Positions 25,542-32,839 of a DNA stretch of 43,800 nt are shown here, piece by piece. A model generated the notes under the pieces. That model did not search any database, was not told where the DNA came from, and saw only the letters and a list, made by a program, of their open reading frames with translations. Every line of letters begins with the position of its first letter. The first letter of the stretch is position 1. The DNA lies in NCBI GenBank assembly GCA_031291575.1, contig JARLIT010000132.1:1-43800 (forward strand), read 5' to 3'. Position numbers and translations under genes: made by a program. The DNA is from Ancalomicrobiaceae bacterium. GTDB taxonomy: Bacteria > Pseudomonadota > Alphaproteobacteria > Rhizobiales > Ancalomicrobiaceae.

Positions 25542-26555
25542 CTATGCACGCTCCAGGATGGGCGGAACCATCAGGATGTCGCGCGCTAGCTGGCGTTCGG
25601 AATCGAGCGAGTTAAAGGCAATTTCCATCATGGACTCGACGTCCTGTCGCAGCATTGCGACAGTGAACGGCAAGTCGGCTGCAAACGGATCCCAGTCAAA
25701 GCAGCCGACTGCGCAATCAAGCAGGGTACCAGATGAAACGGAATATCTCACGACGCCCTCGAACGTGGTGATCGAACTGATGAACAGTCCCGAGGGAAGC
25801 CTGCCACGGCGCTCGACATAGGCGCGAAACGCCGAACTGGAATTCTCAGGCCGGTAGCCGCAACAGGAAACCATATCCGGGTGCGGATCCACGCCGGCCT
25901 GTCGGAGCGCGTCCAGGAAGCCCGCGACGCGATTGTCGGTGGCGTATTCGCCGGCCACGCCGCCGAGAAACAGCATGTCGTCGACCGACCGGCCGGTGGC
26001 GCGAACCTTGTTGATCAGCTTTTGCGTCACTAGGCACGCGCCGGCCTGATTGTCGGACACAACCGAGGGCGCACCGGCGCCCGGCAAGTCGACGTTCACG
26101 CAGGGGACCGACGCCTCCTCGCACATGCGATTGAGAATGGCCGGGTCAGCCACGCCCACAATGAAGAGAAACTCGACGCGCTGGGCCAGCAATGTGCTGG
26201 CGACCTTCGATTCGACCTCGACGTCACGCTGCGTGCTGACCACGATCGGGCACAGGTTGCGCTTTCGCGCCCCGAGTTCGAACGTCTCGGCGAGGTCGGC
26301 GAAGAAGCGGTTGCGGTAGTGCGGCATGATCATGCCCGCCAACCCCGACTTGGACAGGCGTAGCCCGCGTGCTCTGAGGTTCACCTTGTAGCCGAGTTCG
26401 TGCGCGGTTTTGAGGATGCGCTCCGACGTCTCTTCCTTAATGCGGTATCGCGACCAGTCGCCATTCAGCACGAGGCTTACGGTTGAAACGGAGGCATCGA
26501 CCGCCGCCGCCACGTCATAGATGGTCGTCTTCTTCCTACCAACCCGTGCTGTCAT
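25542..26555 (-). CDS. LacI-family transcriptional regulator
   Basis: A 337-residue repressor. The N-terminal helix-turn-helix TTIYDVAAAVDASVSTVSLVLN is followed by the hinge region KVNLRARGLRLSKSG, then a periplasmic-binding-type sugar sensor. The ATG at 26555 places the helix-turn-helix at residues 10-32, standard for LacI; upstream in-frame methionines were dropped. It diverges from the binding-protein gene of the rare-sugar importer, and three copies of a 16-base palindrome stand in between as its evident operators. A sugar or sugar phosphate taken up by that importer is the likely effector (inference). Confidence 0.93.
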   Translation of the reverse strand: MTARVGRKKTTIYDVAAAVDASVSTVSLVLNGDWSRYRIKEETSERILKTAHELGYKVNLRARGLRLSKSGLAGMIMPHYRNRFFADLAETFELGARKRNLCPIVVSTQRDVEVESKVASTLLAQRVEFLFIVGVADPAILNRMCEEASVPCVNVDLPGAGAPSVVSDNQAGACLVTQKLINKVRATGRSVDDMLFLGGVAGEYATDNRVAGFLDALRQAGVDPHPDMVSCCGYRPENSSSAFRAYVERRGRLPSGLFISSITTFEGVVRYSVSSGTLLDCAVGCFDWDPFAADLPFTVAMLRQDVESMMEIAFNSLDSERQLARDILMVPPILERA

Positions 26556-26648
26556 TGCCGTCCTCGGCTCCCAAACACGCCCATTCGGACCATCGCCGTC
26601 GCACTCTCGTAACACAATGGCGGCGGAAAATCCCCGCTTGACAGGTTC

Positions 26649-26713
26649 GCTAAATGGATTTAGCAAGCTTGACGCTAAATGGATTTAGCAATCAAGTGCT
26701 AAATGGATTTAGC
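26649..26713. promoter_or_regulatory. Three identical LacI-type operators
   Basis: GCTAAATGGATTTAGC occurs exactly three times, at 26649-26664, 26674-26689 and 26698-26713. Each is a 7-base inverted repeat around GG. Start-to-start spacing is 25 and 24 bases. TTGACA at 26638-26643 and TTGACG at 26669-26674 are possible -35 elements, so the operators overlap the promoter. They lie 80 bases before the binding-protein gene and 93 bases from the divergent LacI start. Binding by that LacI protein is inferred from proximity and shape. Confidence 0.75.
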
Positions 26714-26793
26714 AGACGGACGCGGACGTCGCACCGCAACGTCCACAAGAATTCCGACCCTGGCAAATGGGGTGCGGGACAAAGGAGGAAACT

Positions 26794-27786
26794 TTGGTCA
26801 ATCACTTAAGACGCGCCTTGTGCGCCAGCGTGTTCGCCTTCGCCTTTGTCGGAGCGGCTCAAGCAGCCGATAAGCCGGTCATCGGCGTCGTCGTCAAAAT
26901 CGGCGGTATTCCGTGGTTTAACGCCATGGAGGCCGGCATCAAGGAAGTGGGAGCGAAGGAGGGCGTCGACGCCACGATGATCGGCCCGACCAGTGCCGAC
27001 CCGTCGCTCCAGGTTCGCGCGATCGAAGATTTGATTGCCAAGAAAGTCAATGTTATCGGCGTCGTCCCGAACGACGAGAAGGCGCTTGAGCCGGTGCTCA
27101 AGAAGGCGCGGGATGCCGGCATCAAGGTTGTCGTGCACGAAGGCCCGGGCATCCAGAACAAGGATGTGGACTTCGAACTCGCCTCGGCCAAGGGCTTTGG
27201 TGAGGCGCACGCCGAGCTGCTCGCCAAGACGATGGGCGGCAAGGGCGAATACGGGGTCTTCGTTGGCTCGCTGACTGTTCCGCTCCACAATGCTTGGGCT
27301 GACGCGGCGATTGCCTACCTGAAGGTCAAGTATCCGGACATGAAGCCGGTCGGCGACCGCTACGGCGTTGCAGAAAACGTCGACGACAGCCGCAAGACCG
27401 CGCTCGATCTGATCTCGGCGCATCCGGACCTGCACGGCTTCCTCGCATTCGGCAGCCAGGGCCCGATCGGCGCCGGCCGCGCGATCGAGGAGAAGAGTGT
27501 CGTCGGCAAAGTGTTCGTGGTCGGGCCGCTCTCGCCGGGTCAGGGACGCAAGCTGATCAAGGAAGGCGCCGTGCTGGGCGGCTTCATGTGGAATCCGGCC
27601 GAGGCCGGCCGCGTGTTCGTCCGCATCGGCAAGATGTTGGCCGCTGGCCAGGAGCTCAAGGACGGCTCGACGATCGAAGGCCTCGGCGTCATCCATCCCG
27701 ATGCGAAGACCCACAACATCATCACCGACAATCTCCTTCAGATTAACAAGGAGACGGTCGACAAGCTCGCCGATCTCGGGCTCTGA
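26794..27786 (+). CDS. Sugar ABC transporter substrate-binding protein (LsrB/RhaS-like)
   Basis: A 330-residue periplasmic binding protein. A signal peptide (NHLRRALCASVFAFAFVGAAQAA, cleavage near AQAA) precedes a type-I binding fold with IGGIPWFNAMEAGIKEVGAKEGVDATMIGPTSADPSLQV, NVIGVVPNDEKALEPVLKKARDAGIKVVVHEGP and GFLAFGSQGPIGAGRAIEEK. These blocks resemble autoinducer-2 and rhamnose binding proteins, but in this operon a ketohexose or similar rare sugar is more likely (inference). The start is taken as TTG at 26794 because AAGGAGG lies 5 bases before it; the in-frame ATG at 26767 would precede this ribosome site. Confidence 0.9.
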   Translation: MVNHLRRALCASVFAFAFVGAAQAADKPVIGVVVKIGGIPWFNAMEAGIKEVGAKEGVDATMIGPTSADPSLQVRAIEDLIAKKVNVIGVVPNDEKALEPVLKKARDAGIKVVVHEGPGIQNKDVDFELASAKGFGEAHAELLAKTMGGKGEYGVFVGSLTVPLHNAWADAAIAYLKVKYPDMKPVGDRYGVAENVDDSRKTALDLISAHPDLHGFLAFGSQGPIGAGRAIEEKSVVGKVFVVGPLSPGQGRKLIKEGAVLGGFMWNPAEAGRVFVRIGKMLAAGQELKDGSTIEGLGVIHPDAKTHNIITDNLLQINKETVDKLADLGL

Positions 27787-27794
27787 TCGATCTG

Positions 27795-27818
27795 CCTCTC
27801 CCGCCCCTGCGGGAGAGG
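27795..27818. terminator. Strong GC hairpin between binding-protein and ATPase genes
   Basis: CCTCTCCCGC (27795-27804) pairs perfectly with GCGGGAGAGG (27809-27818) around CCCT, beginning 9 bases after the stop codon. It is followed by CCCCCCTTTCC rather than a clean T-run. It may act as a weak terminator or a 3'-end mRNA stabiliser that leaves more binding protein than ATPase, a known arrangement in such operons. Confidence 0.5.
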
Positions 27819-27877
27819 CCCCCCCTTTCCGTGGGACGTCGATTTGCGACGACAATCCGGAACTTGAGTGGATTTCC

Positions 27878-29395
27878 ATGACGGAGCCATCGCCCAGACC
27901 CTCCATCCCCGCTTCCGAGGCAATCCGCTTCGAGCATGTGTCGGTCCGCTTCGGCGGCGTGCTTGCGCTCGACGACGTGTCGTTCTCGGTCGGGCAGGGC
28001 GAGGTGCATTGCCTTGCCGGTGAGAACGGCAGCGGCAAGAGCACGCTGATCAAGGTCATCGCGGGTGTCTACCAGGCGCTGCCCGGCGTGCGCACCGACT
28101 ATTTCGGCGAGAGCGTCGCCGCGCCGACGCCGCAACTCGCCCGCCGCAAGGGCGTCGCGGTGATTTGGCAGGACCTGGCGCTCTTCCCGGAAATGACGGT
28201 CGCCGAGAACATCGCCTTCGACGGTCTCGTGGGCGGGCTGCGGCTGGTGAACTACCACGCCATACGCGAGACCGCGCGTGCCGCGCTTGCCAAGCTCGGA
28301 GTTGAGCTCGACCTCAGCGCACCGTTGAAGAGTTTGCCGATTTCGGGGCGGCAGTTGGTGGCGATCGCGCGCGCACTGGCGAGCGACGCAAAGCTTGTCT
28401 TTATGGACGAGCCCACCGCCTCGCTGACGCAGACCGAGACGGATCGTTTGCTCAGCGTCGTGCGGACGCTGTCCTCTACCGGTGTCGCCGTGGTCTTTGT
28501 GAGCCATCGGCTGGCGGAAGTGCTCGACGTGTCGAGCCGCGTCACGGTTTTGCGCGACGGACGGCTGGTCGGCGTGTTCGACGCTGAAGGCATGACCCAG
28601 TCGCGGCTGACAGAATTGATGACGGGCAAGCAGTTCGATCACGCCGTCACCGCGCGCGACGTCGGCGACGCGCCGATCGTTCTCGAAACCTCCGGCCTGA
28701 CGCGCCAAGGCGAGTACTCGGACGTCAATCTGACCGTGCGTGCCGGCGAGGTCGTCGGCCTCATCGGCCTGATCGGCGCCGGCCGCACCGAACTCGCGCA
28801 TACACTGTTCGGCATGTCGCGCGCCAACTCGGGTTCGGTCCAGCTGTCCGGTTCAGCCGTCGCCTTCACCAGCAACCGCGAAGCCATCGCCGCAGGCATC
28901 GGCTACGTCTCGGAGGATCGCCTGGCGCTCGGATTGGTTCAGCCGCAATCCATCGCCGACAATATCGTCGTCACAACGCTGAAGCAGATTTCGGACGCCG
29001 ACGGATTGATCTCCGTGGCGAAGAAATCCGCGGCGGTTGCCAAGGGCATCGGCGAGTTCGCCATCAAGATCGGCCAGCCGGGCGATGCCGTGTCGACGCT
29101 GTCGGGCGGCAATCAGCAGCGCGTCGTGCTGGCGAAGTGGCTTGCCACAGCGCCGAAACTCCTGATCCTCGACTGCCCGACGGTCGGCGTCGATGTCGGC
29201 GCGCGCGACGGCATTTACAAGATCGTTCGCGGACTGGCCGAGCGCGGCATCGCCATTCTGATGATCTCGGACGAAGTCCACGAAGTCTACTTCCATTCCG
29301 ACCGTATCCTGCACATGGCAGGCGGGCGCATCGTCGCTGAGTATGACCCTCGCCGCATTTCCATCGCCGAATTGGAGCGCGCCGTCTATGCGTGA
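27878..29395 (+). CDS. Sugar ABC transporter ATP-binding protein, RbsA type (two domains, altered C-terminal Walker B)
   Basis: A 505-residue tandem ATPase. The N-terminal domain is complete: GENGSGKST, the signature-region ISGRQL, and Walker B LVFMDEPTASLTQTE. The C-terminal domain has GLIGAGRTELAHTLFG and LSGGNQQRVVLAKWLA. Its Walker B reads ILDCPTVGVDVGAR, so cysteine replaces the catalytic glutamate; that site probably binds but does not readily hydrolyse ATP (inference). The ISGRQL loop also departs from the usual LSxxxxQ signature. The ATG at 27878 lacks a strong ribosome site. It overlaps the following permease by 8 bases. Confidence 0.92.
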   Translation: MTEPSPRPSIPASEAIRFEHVSVRFGGVLALDDVSFSVGQGEVHCLAGENGSGKSTLIKVIAGVYQALPGVRTDYFGESVAAPTPQLARRKGVAVIWQDLALFPEMTVAENIAFDGLVGGLRLVNYHAIRETARAALAKLGVELDLSAPLKSLPISGRQLVAIARALASDAKLVFMDEPTASLTQTETDRLLSVVRTLSSTGVAVVFVSHRLAEVLDVSSRVTVLRDGRLVGVFDAEGMTQSRLTELMTGKQFDHAVTARDVGDAPIVLETSGLTRQGEYSDVNLTVRAGEVVGLIGLIGAGRTELAHTLFGMSRANSGSVQLSGSAVAFTSNREAIAAGIGYVSEDRLALGLVQPQSIADNIVVTTLKQISDADGLISVAKKSAAVAKGIGEFAIKIGQPGDAVSTLSGGNQQRVVLAKWLATAPKLLILDCPTVGVDVGARDGIYKIVRGLAERGIAILMISDEVHEVYFHSDRILHMAGGRIVAEYDPRRISIAELERAVYA

Positions 29396-30386
29396 CTATT
29401 TGCGGACCCACGAAGGCGAGATGCGACTGGTTGTCGTGCTGGCGGCCTTGACGATCTATCTCAGTTTTGCCTCGCCGATCTTCCTCAGCGCCGGCAATTT
29501 GGCGTCACTCCTGAACAACAACTCCGTCAACGTCATCTGGGCGGTCGGACTGCTGGTGGTGCTGATCGCCGGTGGCATCGACATTTCGTTCGCTGTCGGC
29601 GCATCCGTCGCCCAGTATCTCACCGCACTGGCGCTCATCTCTATCGGCGGCGGCAATTGGATTTTCGGGCTCGTGTTCGCGAGCATCTTCGGCATAGCCA
29701 TCGGGTGCATCAACGCGGCCCTGATCGCCGGGTTCCGCATCATCTCGATCGTCGTCACCATCGCGACCTTCAATGCGCTGTTCGGCCTCTTGATGTTCAC
29801 AACATCGGGCAAGTCGATCTACGATTTGCCGGATTGGTGGACCGATCGCATCGCTGTGGCCTCGCTCGGTTCCGGTGGCGCGCTCACCCTGCCGGTGGCC
29901 GGCATGGTCGCAGCGATGGCCGCGACATGGTTCCTGATCTCGCGCACGACGATCGGCCGACAGATCTACGCCTTCGGAGATAATCCCGAGGGCGCGCGGC
30001 GCGCCGGCGTGGCGACGGTGAAGATCCAGTTCATTGCTTACGGTTGGACTGGGTTGATGGCAGGCATCGGCGGACTGATGCAGGTCAATCTGGCCCAGGA
30101 GGTCGTTCCCAACGCGCTCATCGGTCGCGAGCTCGACGTCCTTGCTGCCGTCGTGCTTGGCGGCGCGCGGCTTGGCGGTGGCCGCGGCTCGGTGCTCGGC
30201 TGTTTTCTCGGCGTGATGCTGGTGGCGATCGTGCAGAACGGGCTCAATCTGCTCGGTGTCTCGCCCTACGCCTTCAAGATGCTGATCGGTCTTACGATCC
30301 TCGCTGCCATCTCACTCTCGAATTTTGATCTGGGCGCGCTGTTGACGGGCGGGTCGAGGAGGCGTGGTCATGTCGACAATCACTGA
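29388..30386 (+). CDS. Sugar ABC transporter permease, RbsC type (first of two)
   Basis: A 332-residue permease with about 8-10 membrane helices. Diagnostic blocks are GLLVVLIAGGIDISFAVGASVAQYLTAL, IYAFGDNPEGARRAGVATVK and VLAAVVLGGARLGGGRGSVLGCFLGVMLVAIVQNGLNLLG. It pairs with the next gene to form a heterodimeric channel, as in the AI-2, rhamnose and erythritol systems. The ATG at 29388 lies inside the end of the ATPase gene, and it overlaps the second permease gene by 17 bases. This shows translational coupling through the operon. Confidence 0.92.
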   Translation: MRDYLRTHEGEMRLVVVLAALTIYLSFASPIFLSAGNLASLLNNNSVNVIWAVGLLVVLIAGGIDISFAVGASVAQYLTALALISIGGGNWIFGLVFASIFGIAIGCINAALIAGFRIISIVVTIATFNALFGLLMFTTSGKSIYDLPDWWTDRIAVASLGSGGALTLPVAGMVAAMAATWFLISRTTIGRQIYAFGDNPEGARRAGVATVKIQFIAYGWTGLMAGIGGLMQVNLAQEVVPNALIGRELDVLAAVVLGGARLGGGRGSVLGCFLGVMLVAIVQNGLNLLGVSPYAFKMLIGLTILAAISLSNFDLGALLTGGSRRRGHVDNH

Positions 30387-31371
30387 ACGACTGCGCCGCG
30401 CATTGGGGTCGGATGTCCTCGGGCTGCTCGGACTGTTTGTGATCACCGTGATCGCTTTCGGTCTGACGACGCCGCATTTCCTCAGCGTGGGGAATTTCGA
30501 GTCGATCGGCTTTCAGTTGCCCGATCTGGGTCTGCTCACCCTGGCGATGCTCGCTCCGATCGTTTCCGGCGGCATCAATCTCGCGGTCATCGCCACCGCG
30601 AACTTGAGCGGTCTGACGCTCGCCTGGATCCTCAACATGAACGGCGGGCCGCAAGCCGGCGTCGTTCCCTTCGTCATCGGTGTCGTGGCGGCACTGGCCG
30701 TCGGCGGCGCATCCGGCGCGGCCATGGGCGCGGTCATCGCCTATTTCGGCGCCCATCCGATCCTCGCCTCGCTCGCCATGATGATCTTCCTGAAAGGTCT
30801 GGGCGAATTTCTCACGCGCGGCGGCGACATCTCTGGCTTTCCGGCTTTCCTCGGCCAACTTGGCCACGGCGTAGTCCTCGGCGTTCCCGTGCCGATGCTG
30901 GTGTTCACTGTGGCGGCCATCCTCTGGCACGTCATGCTCGCGCGCACGCGCCACGGCTTCTCGGTCGGGATGATCGGCTCCAATCCGCGGGCAAGCGAAT
31001 ACTCGGGAATTCCCGTCAAGCGGTCGCTCACCCTGATCTACACGATCTCGGGCGTGATGTGCGCGATCGCGGGCATCCTGATGCTGACGGAGTTCAATTC
31101 GGTGCGCGTCGGGCATGGCGAAGCGCTGCTGCTGGTGACCGTGCTCGCGTGCTTCCTGGGTGGCGTCGATCCGAACGGCGGCTTCGGCCGCGTGGCGCCG
31201 GTGTTCGTGTCGCTGCTCATCCTGCAGACGCTGTCGTCGGGCCTCAACCTGCTCGGCGCCAATCAGCATCTCTCCACCGCTGTCTGGGGTCTGTTCCTGA
31301 TTGCCGTGATGGTCTTTCGCTTTGCTTCGTCGGCGAGGCTGCGAGGGCTGTTCAAGACGGTTGGGAAGTAA
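30370..31371 (+). CDS. Sugar ABC transporter permease, RbsC type (second of two)
   Basis: A 333-residue permease, partner of the preceding one. Helices are evident throughout; conserved blocks include LAMLAPIVSGGINLAVIATANLSGLTLAW, GMIGSNPRASEYSGIPVKR and LACFLGGVDPNGGFGRVAPVFVSLLILQTLSSGLNLLGANQHL. GAGGAGG ends 7 bases before the ATG at 30370; the GTG two codons earlier is less well placed. The last membrane gene of the importer, it is followed after 139 bases by the epimerase gene. Use of two different permeases distinguishes this importer from the single-permease system at 18691. Confidence 0.92.
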   Translation: MSTITERLRRALGSDVLGLLGLFVITVIAFGLTTPHFLSVGNFESIGFQLPDLGLLTLAMLAPIVSGGINLAVIATANLSGLTLAWILNMNGGPQAGVVPFVIGVVAALAVGGASGAAMGAVIAYFGAHPILASLAMMIFLKGLGEFLTRGGDISGFPAFLGQLGHGVVLGVPVPMLVFTVAAILWHVMLARTRHGFSVGMIGSNPRASEYSGIPVKRSLTLIYTISGVMCAIAGILMLTEFNSVRVGHGEALLLVTVLACFLGGVDPNGGFGRVAPVFVSLLILQTLSSGLNLLGANQHLSTAVWGLFLIAVMVFRFASSARLRGLFKTVGK

Positions 31372-31510
31372 CGCCCTGCAGCTTTGGTGTCTGTGCGAGA
31401 TCGGCCGTGCCTGGCACGACCAAGGCAGACTTGTTGGAGGCGACGCGGCCGCGCCGCCGGCTCTGTGAGCGCGAAACACCCACAACCCGTTCGTCAAACT
31501 GGAGGCGCAC

Positions 31511-32377
31511 ATGAAGTTCGGCATTTATTACTCGTATTGGGAGCAGGAGTGGAGCGCCGACTGTCTCAAGTACGTCGAAAAGATCGCCAAGCTGGGGTTC
31601 GACGTCATCGAGATCGCGGCTCATCATCTGAACAGCTATAGCCCCGCGCATATCGCCGAGGTCGCCCGCTCCGCCCGCGACAACGGCATCACGATCACCG
31701 CAGGCCTGGGGCCGTCCCCACAGAAGAACCTGTCGTCGGCGGATCCGGCGATCCGGAGGGCCGGGCGGGCGTTCTACGAAGAGACGCTCACCAACTTGGC
31801 GAAACTGGAAATTCGGGTGATTGGCGGCGCCCTGCATTCCTATTGGCCGATCGACTATTCCAAGCCTGTCGACAAGGTAGGCGACCGGGCGCGCGGCCTG
31901 GAGGGTATCTCCAGTGTCGCCGATTTCGCCGCCAATCTCGGCATTGATCTCTGCCTGGAAGTCCTCAATCGGTTTGAAAATCACGTTCTGAACACCGCCG
32001 AGGAGGGCGTCGCCTTCGTTCGCGAAATCGGCAAGCCCAACGTCAAGGTGATGCTCGATACGTTCCATATGAACATCGAAGAAGACAGCTTCGGCAAAGC
32101 CATCCGAACCGCCGGTCCCCTGCTCGGGCATTTCCACACGGGCGAGAACAATCGCCGCGTTCCCGGCAAAGGCCGGCTGCCCTGGCACGAGATCGGCACG
32201 GCATTGCGTGAGATCGGCTACAACGGCGCGGTCGTCATGGAGCCCTTCGTCAAGATGGGCGGCGGCGTCGGCAGCGACATCAAGGTCTGGCGCGATCTGA
32301 GCGAGAATGCCGACGAGGCCCAGATGGACGAAGCGGCGCGCCAGGCTCTGCTGTTTTCGCGTTACGTGCTCGGCTGA
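31511..32377 (+). CDS. D-psicose (D-allulose)/D-tagatose 3-epimerase
   Basis: A 288-residue TIM-barrel sugar epimerase that inverts C3 of ketohexoses (D-psicose to D-fructose, D-tagatose to D-sorbose). The sequence closely follows the Agrobacterium D-psicose 3-epimerase from memory, including GIYYSYWEQEWS, GGALHSYWPIDYS, VLNRFENHVLNTA and FHMNIEEDSFG. The catalytic and Mn2+-binding residues fall at the same numbers: Glu150 (CLEVLNRF), Asp183 (MLDTFHM), His209 (GHFHTGE) and Glu244 (VMEPFV). Lying at the end of the LacI-controlled importer operon, it probably converts the imported rare ketose to fructose. No dedicated kinase is in the window. Confidence 0.94.
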   Translation: MKFGIYYSYWEQEWSADCLKYVEKIAKLGFDVIEIAAHHLNSYSPAHIAEVARSARDNGITITAGLGPSPQKNLSSADPAIRRAGRAFYEETLTNLAKLEIRVIGGALHSYWPIDYSKPVDKVGDRARGLEGISSVADFAANLGIDLCLEVLNRFENHVLNTAEEGVAFVREIGKPNVKVMLDTFHMNIEEDSFGKAIRTAGPLLGHFHTGENNRRVPGKGRLPWHEIGTALREIGYNGAVVMEPFVKMGGGVGSDIKVWRDLSENADEAQMDEAARQALLFSRYVLG

Positions 32378-32489
32378 GGCTGGCAACAGGACAGCTGACG
32401 CACAAGTCGAGCAAGCAAGTCAGGCCAGAGTGGCAGTTCCGCTCTGTCATGACGAGTGGGCGGCGACACAAAGCATCCTCCCGAACTTG

Positions 32490-32517
32490 GGGCCGCCTGA
32501 AAAGAGCGGCCCTTTTT
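32490..32517 (+). terminator. Rho-independent terminator for the rare-sugar operon
   Basis: GGGCCGC (32490-32496) pairs with GCGGCCC (32506-32512) around a 9-base A-rich loop and is followed directly by TTTTT. It stands 112 bases after the epimerase stop on the same strand. Classical stem plus T-run makes this the clearest terminator in the window. Confidence 0.75.
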
Positions 32518-32673
32518 GTCGAAGGCTACGCATGGCATCGACAAGAGCCACCGGTCCAATTGCAGGGATCGGGCGATGCGATGGTCTGGATGCTCCGAGT
32601 GGAGTTTGAGTGATGGAGGCCCGGAACCGCCAAATGGGGACTGCTCCTCCAGCAGAGCTGGAGGGCGCTGAGC

Positions 32674-32751
32674 CTAGTGGAGCGAATTTGACATTTGAGT
32701 CCCAGCAAGTTGTGCGGCCAAACTCAAATGTCAAATTCAAAGCTCCACTAG
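32674..32751. repeat. Large palindromic repeat A (CTAGTGGAGC ends)
   Basis: The left arm CTAGTGGAGC (32674-32683) plus GAATTTGACATTTGAGT (32684-32700) pairs perfectly with ACTCAAATGTCAAATTC (32722-32738) and GCTCCACTAG (32742-32751). The 27-base-pair stem has one 3-base insertion and a 21-base loop. It shares CTAGTGG ends and a GACATTTG core with repeat B next to it. It probably belongs to a dispersed intergenic palindrome family. Confidence 0.8.
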
Positions 32752-32764
32752 TTTCAATGAATTG

Positions 32765-32839
32765 CTAGTGGTCCTGAGACTCCGACATTTGCGTAAGAGC
32801 GCGGCGAGTGGGATGCAAATGTCGGAGCCGGACCACTAG
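32765..32839. repeat. Large palindromic repeat B (CTAGTGGTCC ends)
   Basis: CTAGTGGTCC (32765-32774) pairs with GGACCACTAG (32830-32839), and CTCCGACATTTGC (32780-32792) pairs with GCAAATGTCGGAG (32815-32827). A 22-base loop lies between the arms and an unequal internal bulge (5 against 2 bases) divides the stem. Its right end runs into the stop codon of the minus-strand gene ending at 32836, so that gene's TAG is formed by the repeat. It is similar in plan to repeat A. Confidence 0.8.

Larger units (their letters stand above)
32378..32835. other. Intergenic region with terminator and two large hairpin repeats
   Basis: The 458 bases between the epimerase and the next convergent gene contain no convincing gene. 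They hold a terminator-like hairpin (32490-32517) and two related long palindromes (32674-32751 and 32765-32839), listed separately. The rest is ordinary sequence. This is one of the two richest noncoding stretches of the window. Confidence 0.6.

Noticed and set aside
26767-26793. ATG at 26767 as the start of the rare-sugar binding protein
   Set aside because: The AAGGAGG ribosome site would lie inside the coding sequence; the TTG at 26794 has correct spacing and directly precedes the signal peptide.
32378-32660. Possible small RNA gene before the terminator at 32490-32517
   Set aside because: A terminator is present, but no independent promoter could be identified; the simpler reading is termination of the epimerase transcript.
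32674-32839. The two large palindromes read as ends of an insertion sequence or a CRISPR fragment
   Set aside because: There is no transposase between or beside them, no target duplication, and no regularly spaced direct repeats.
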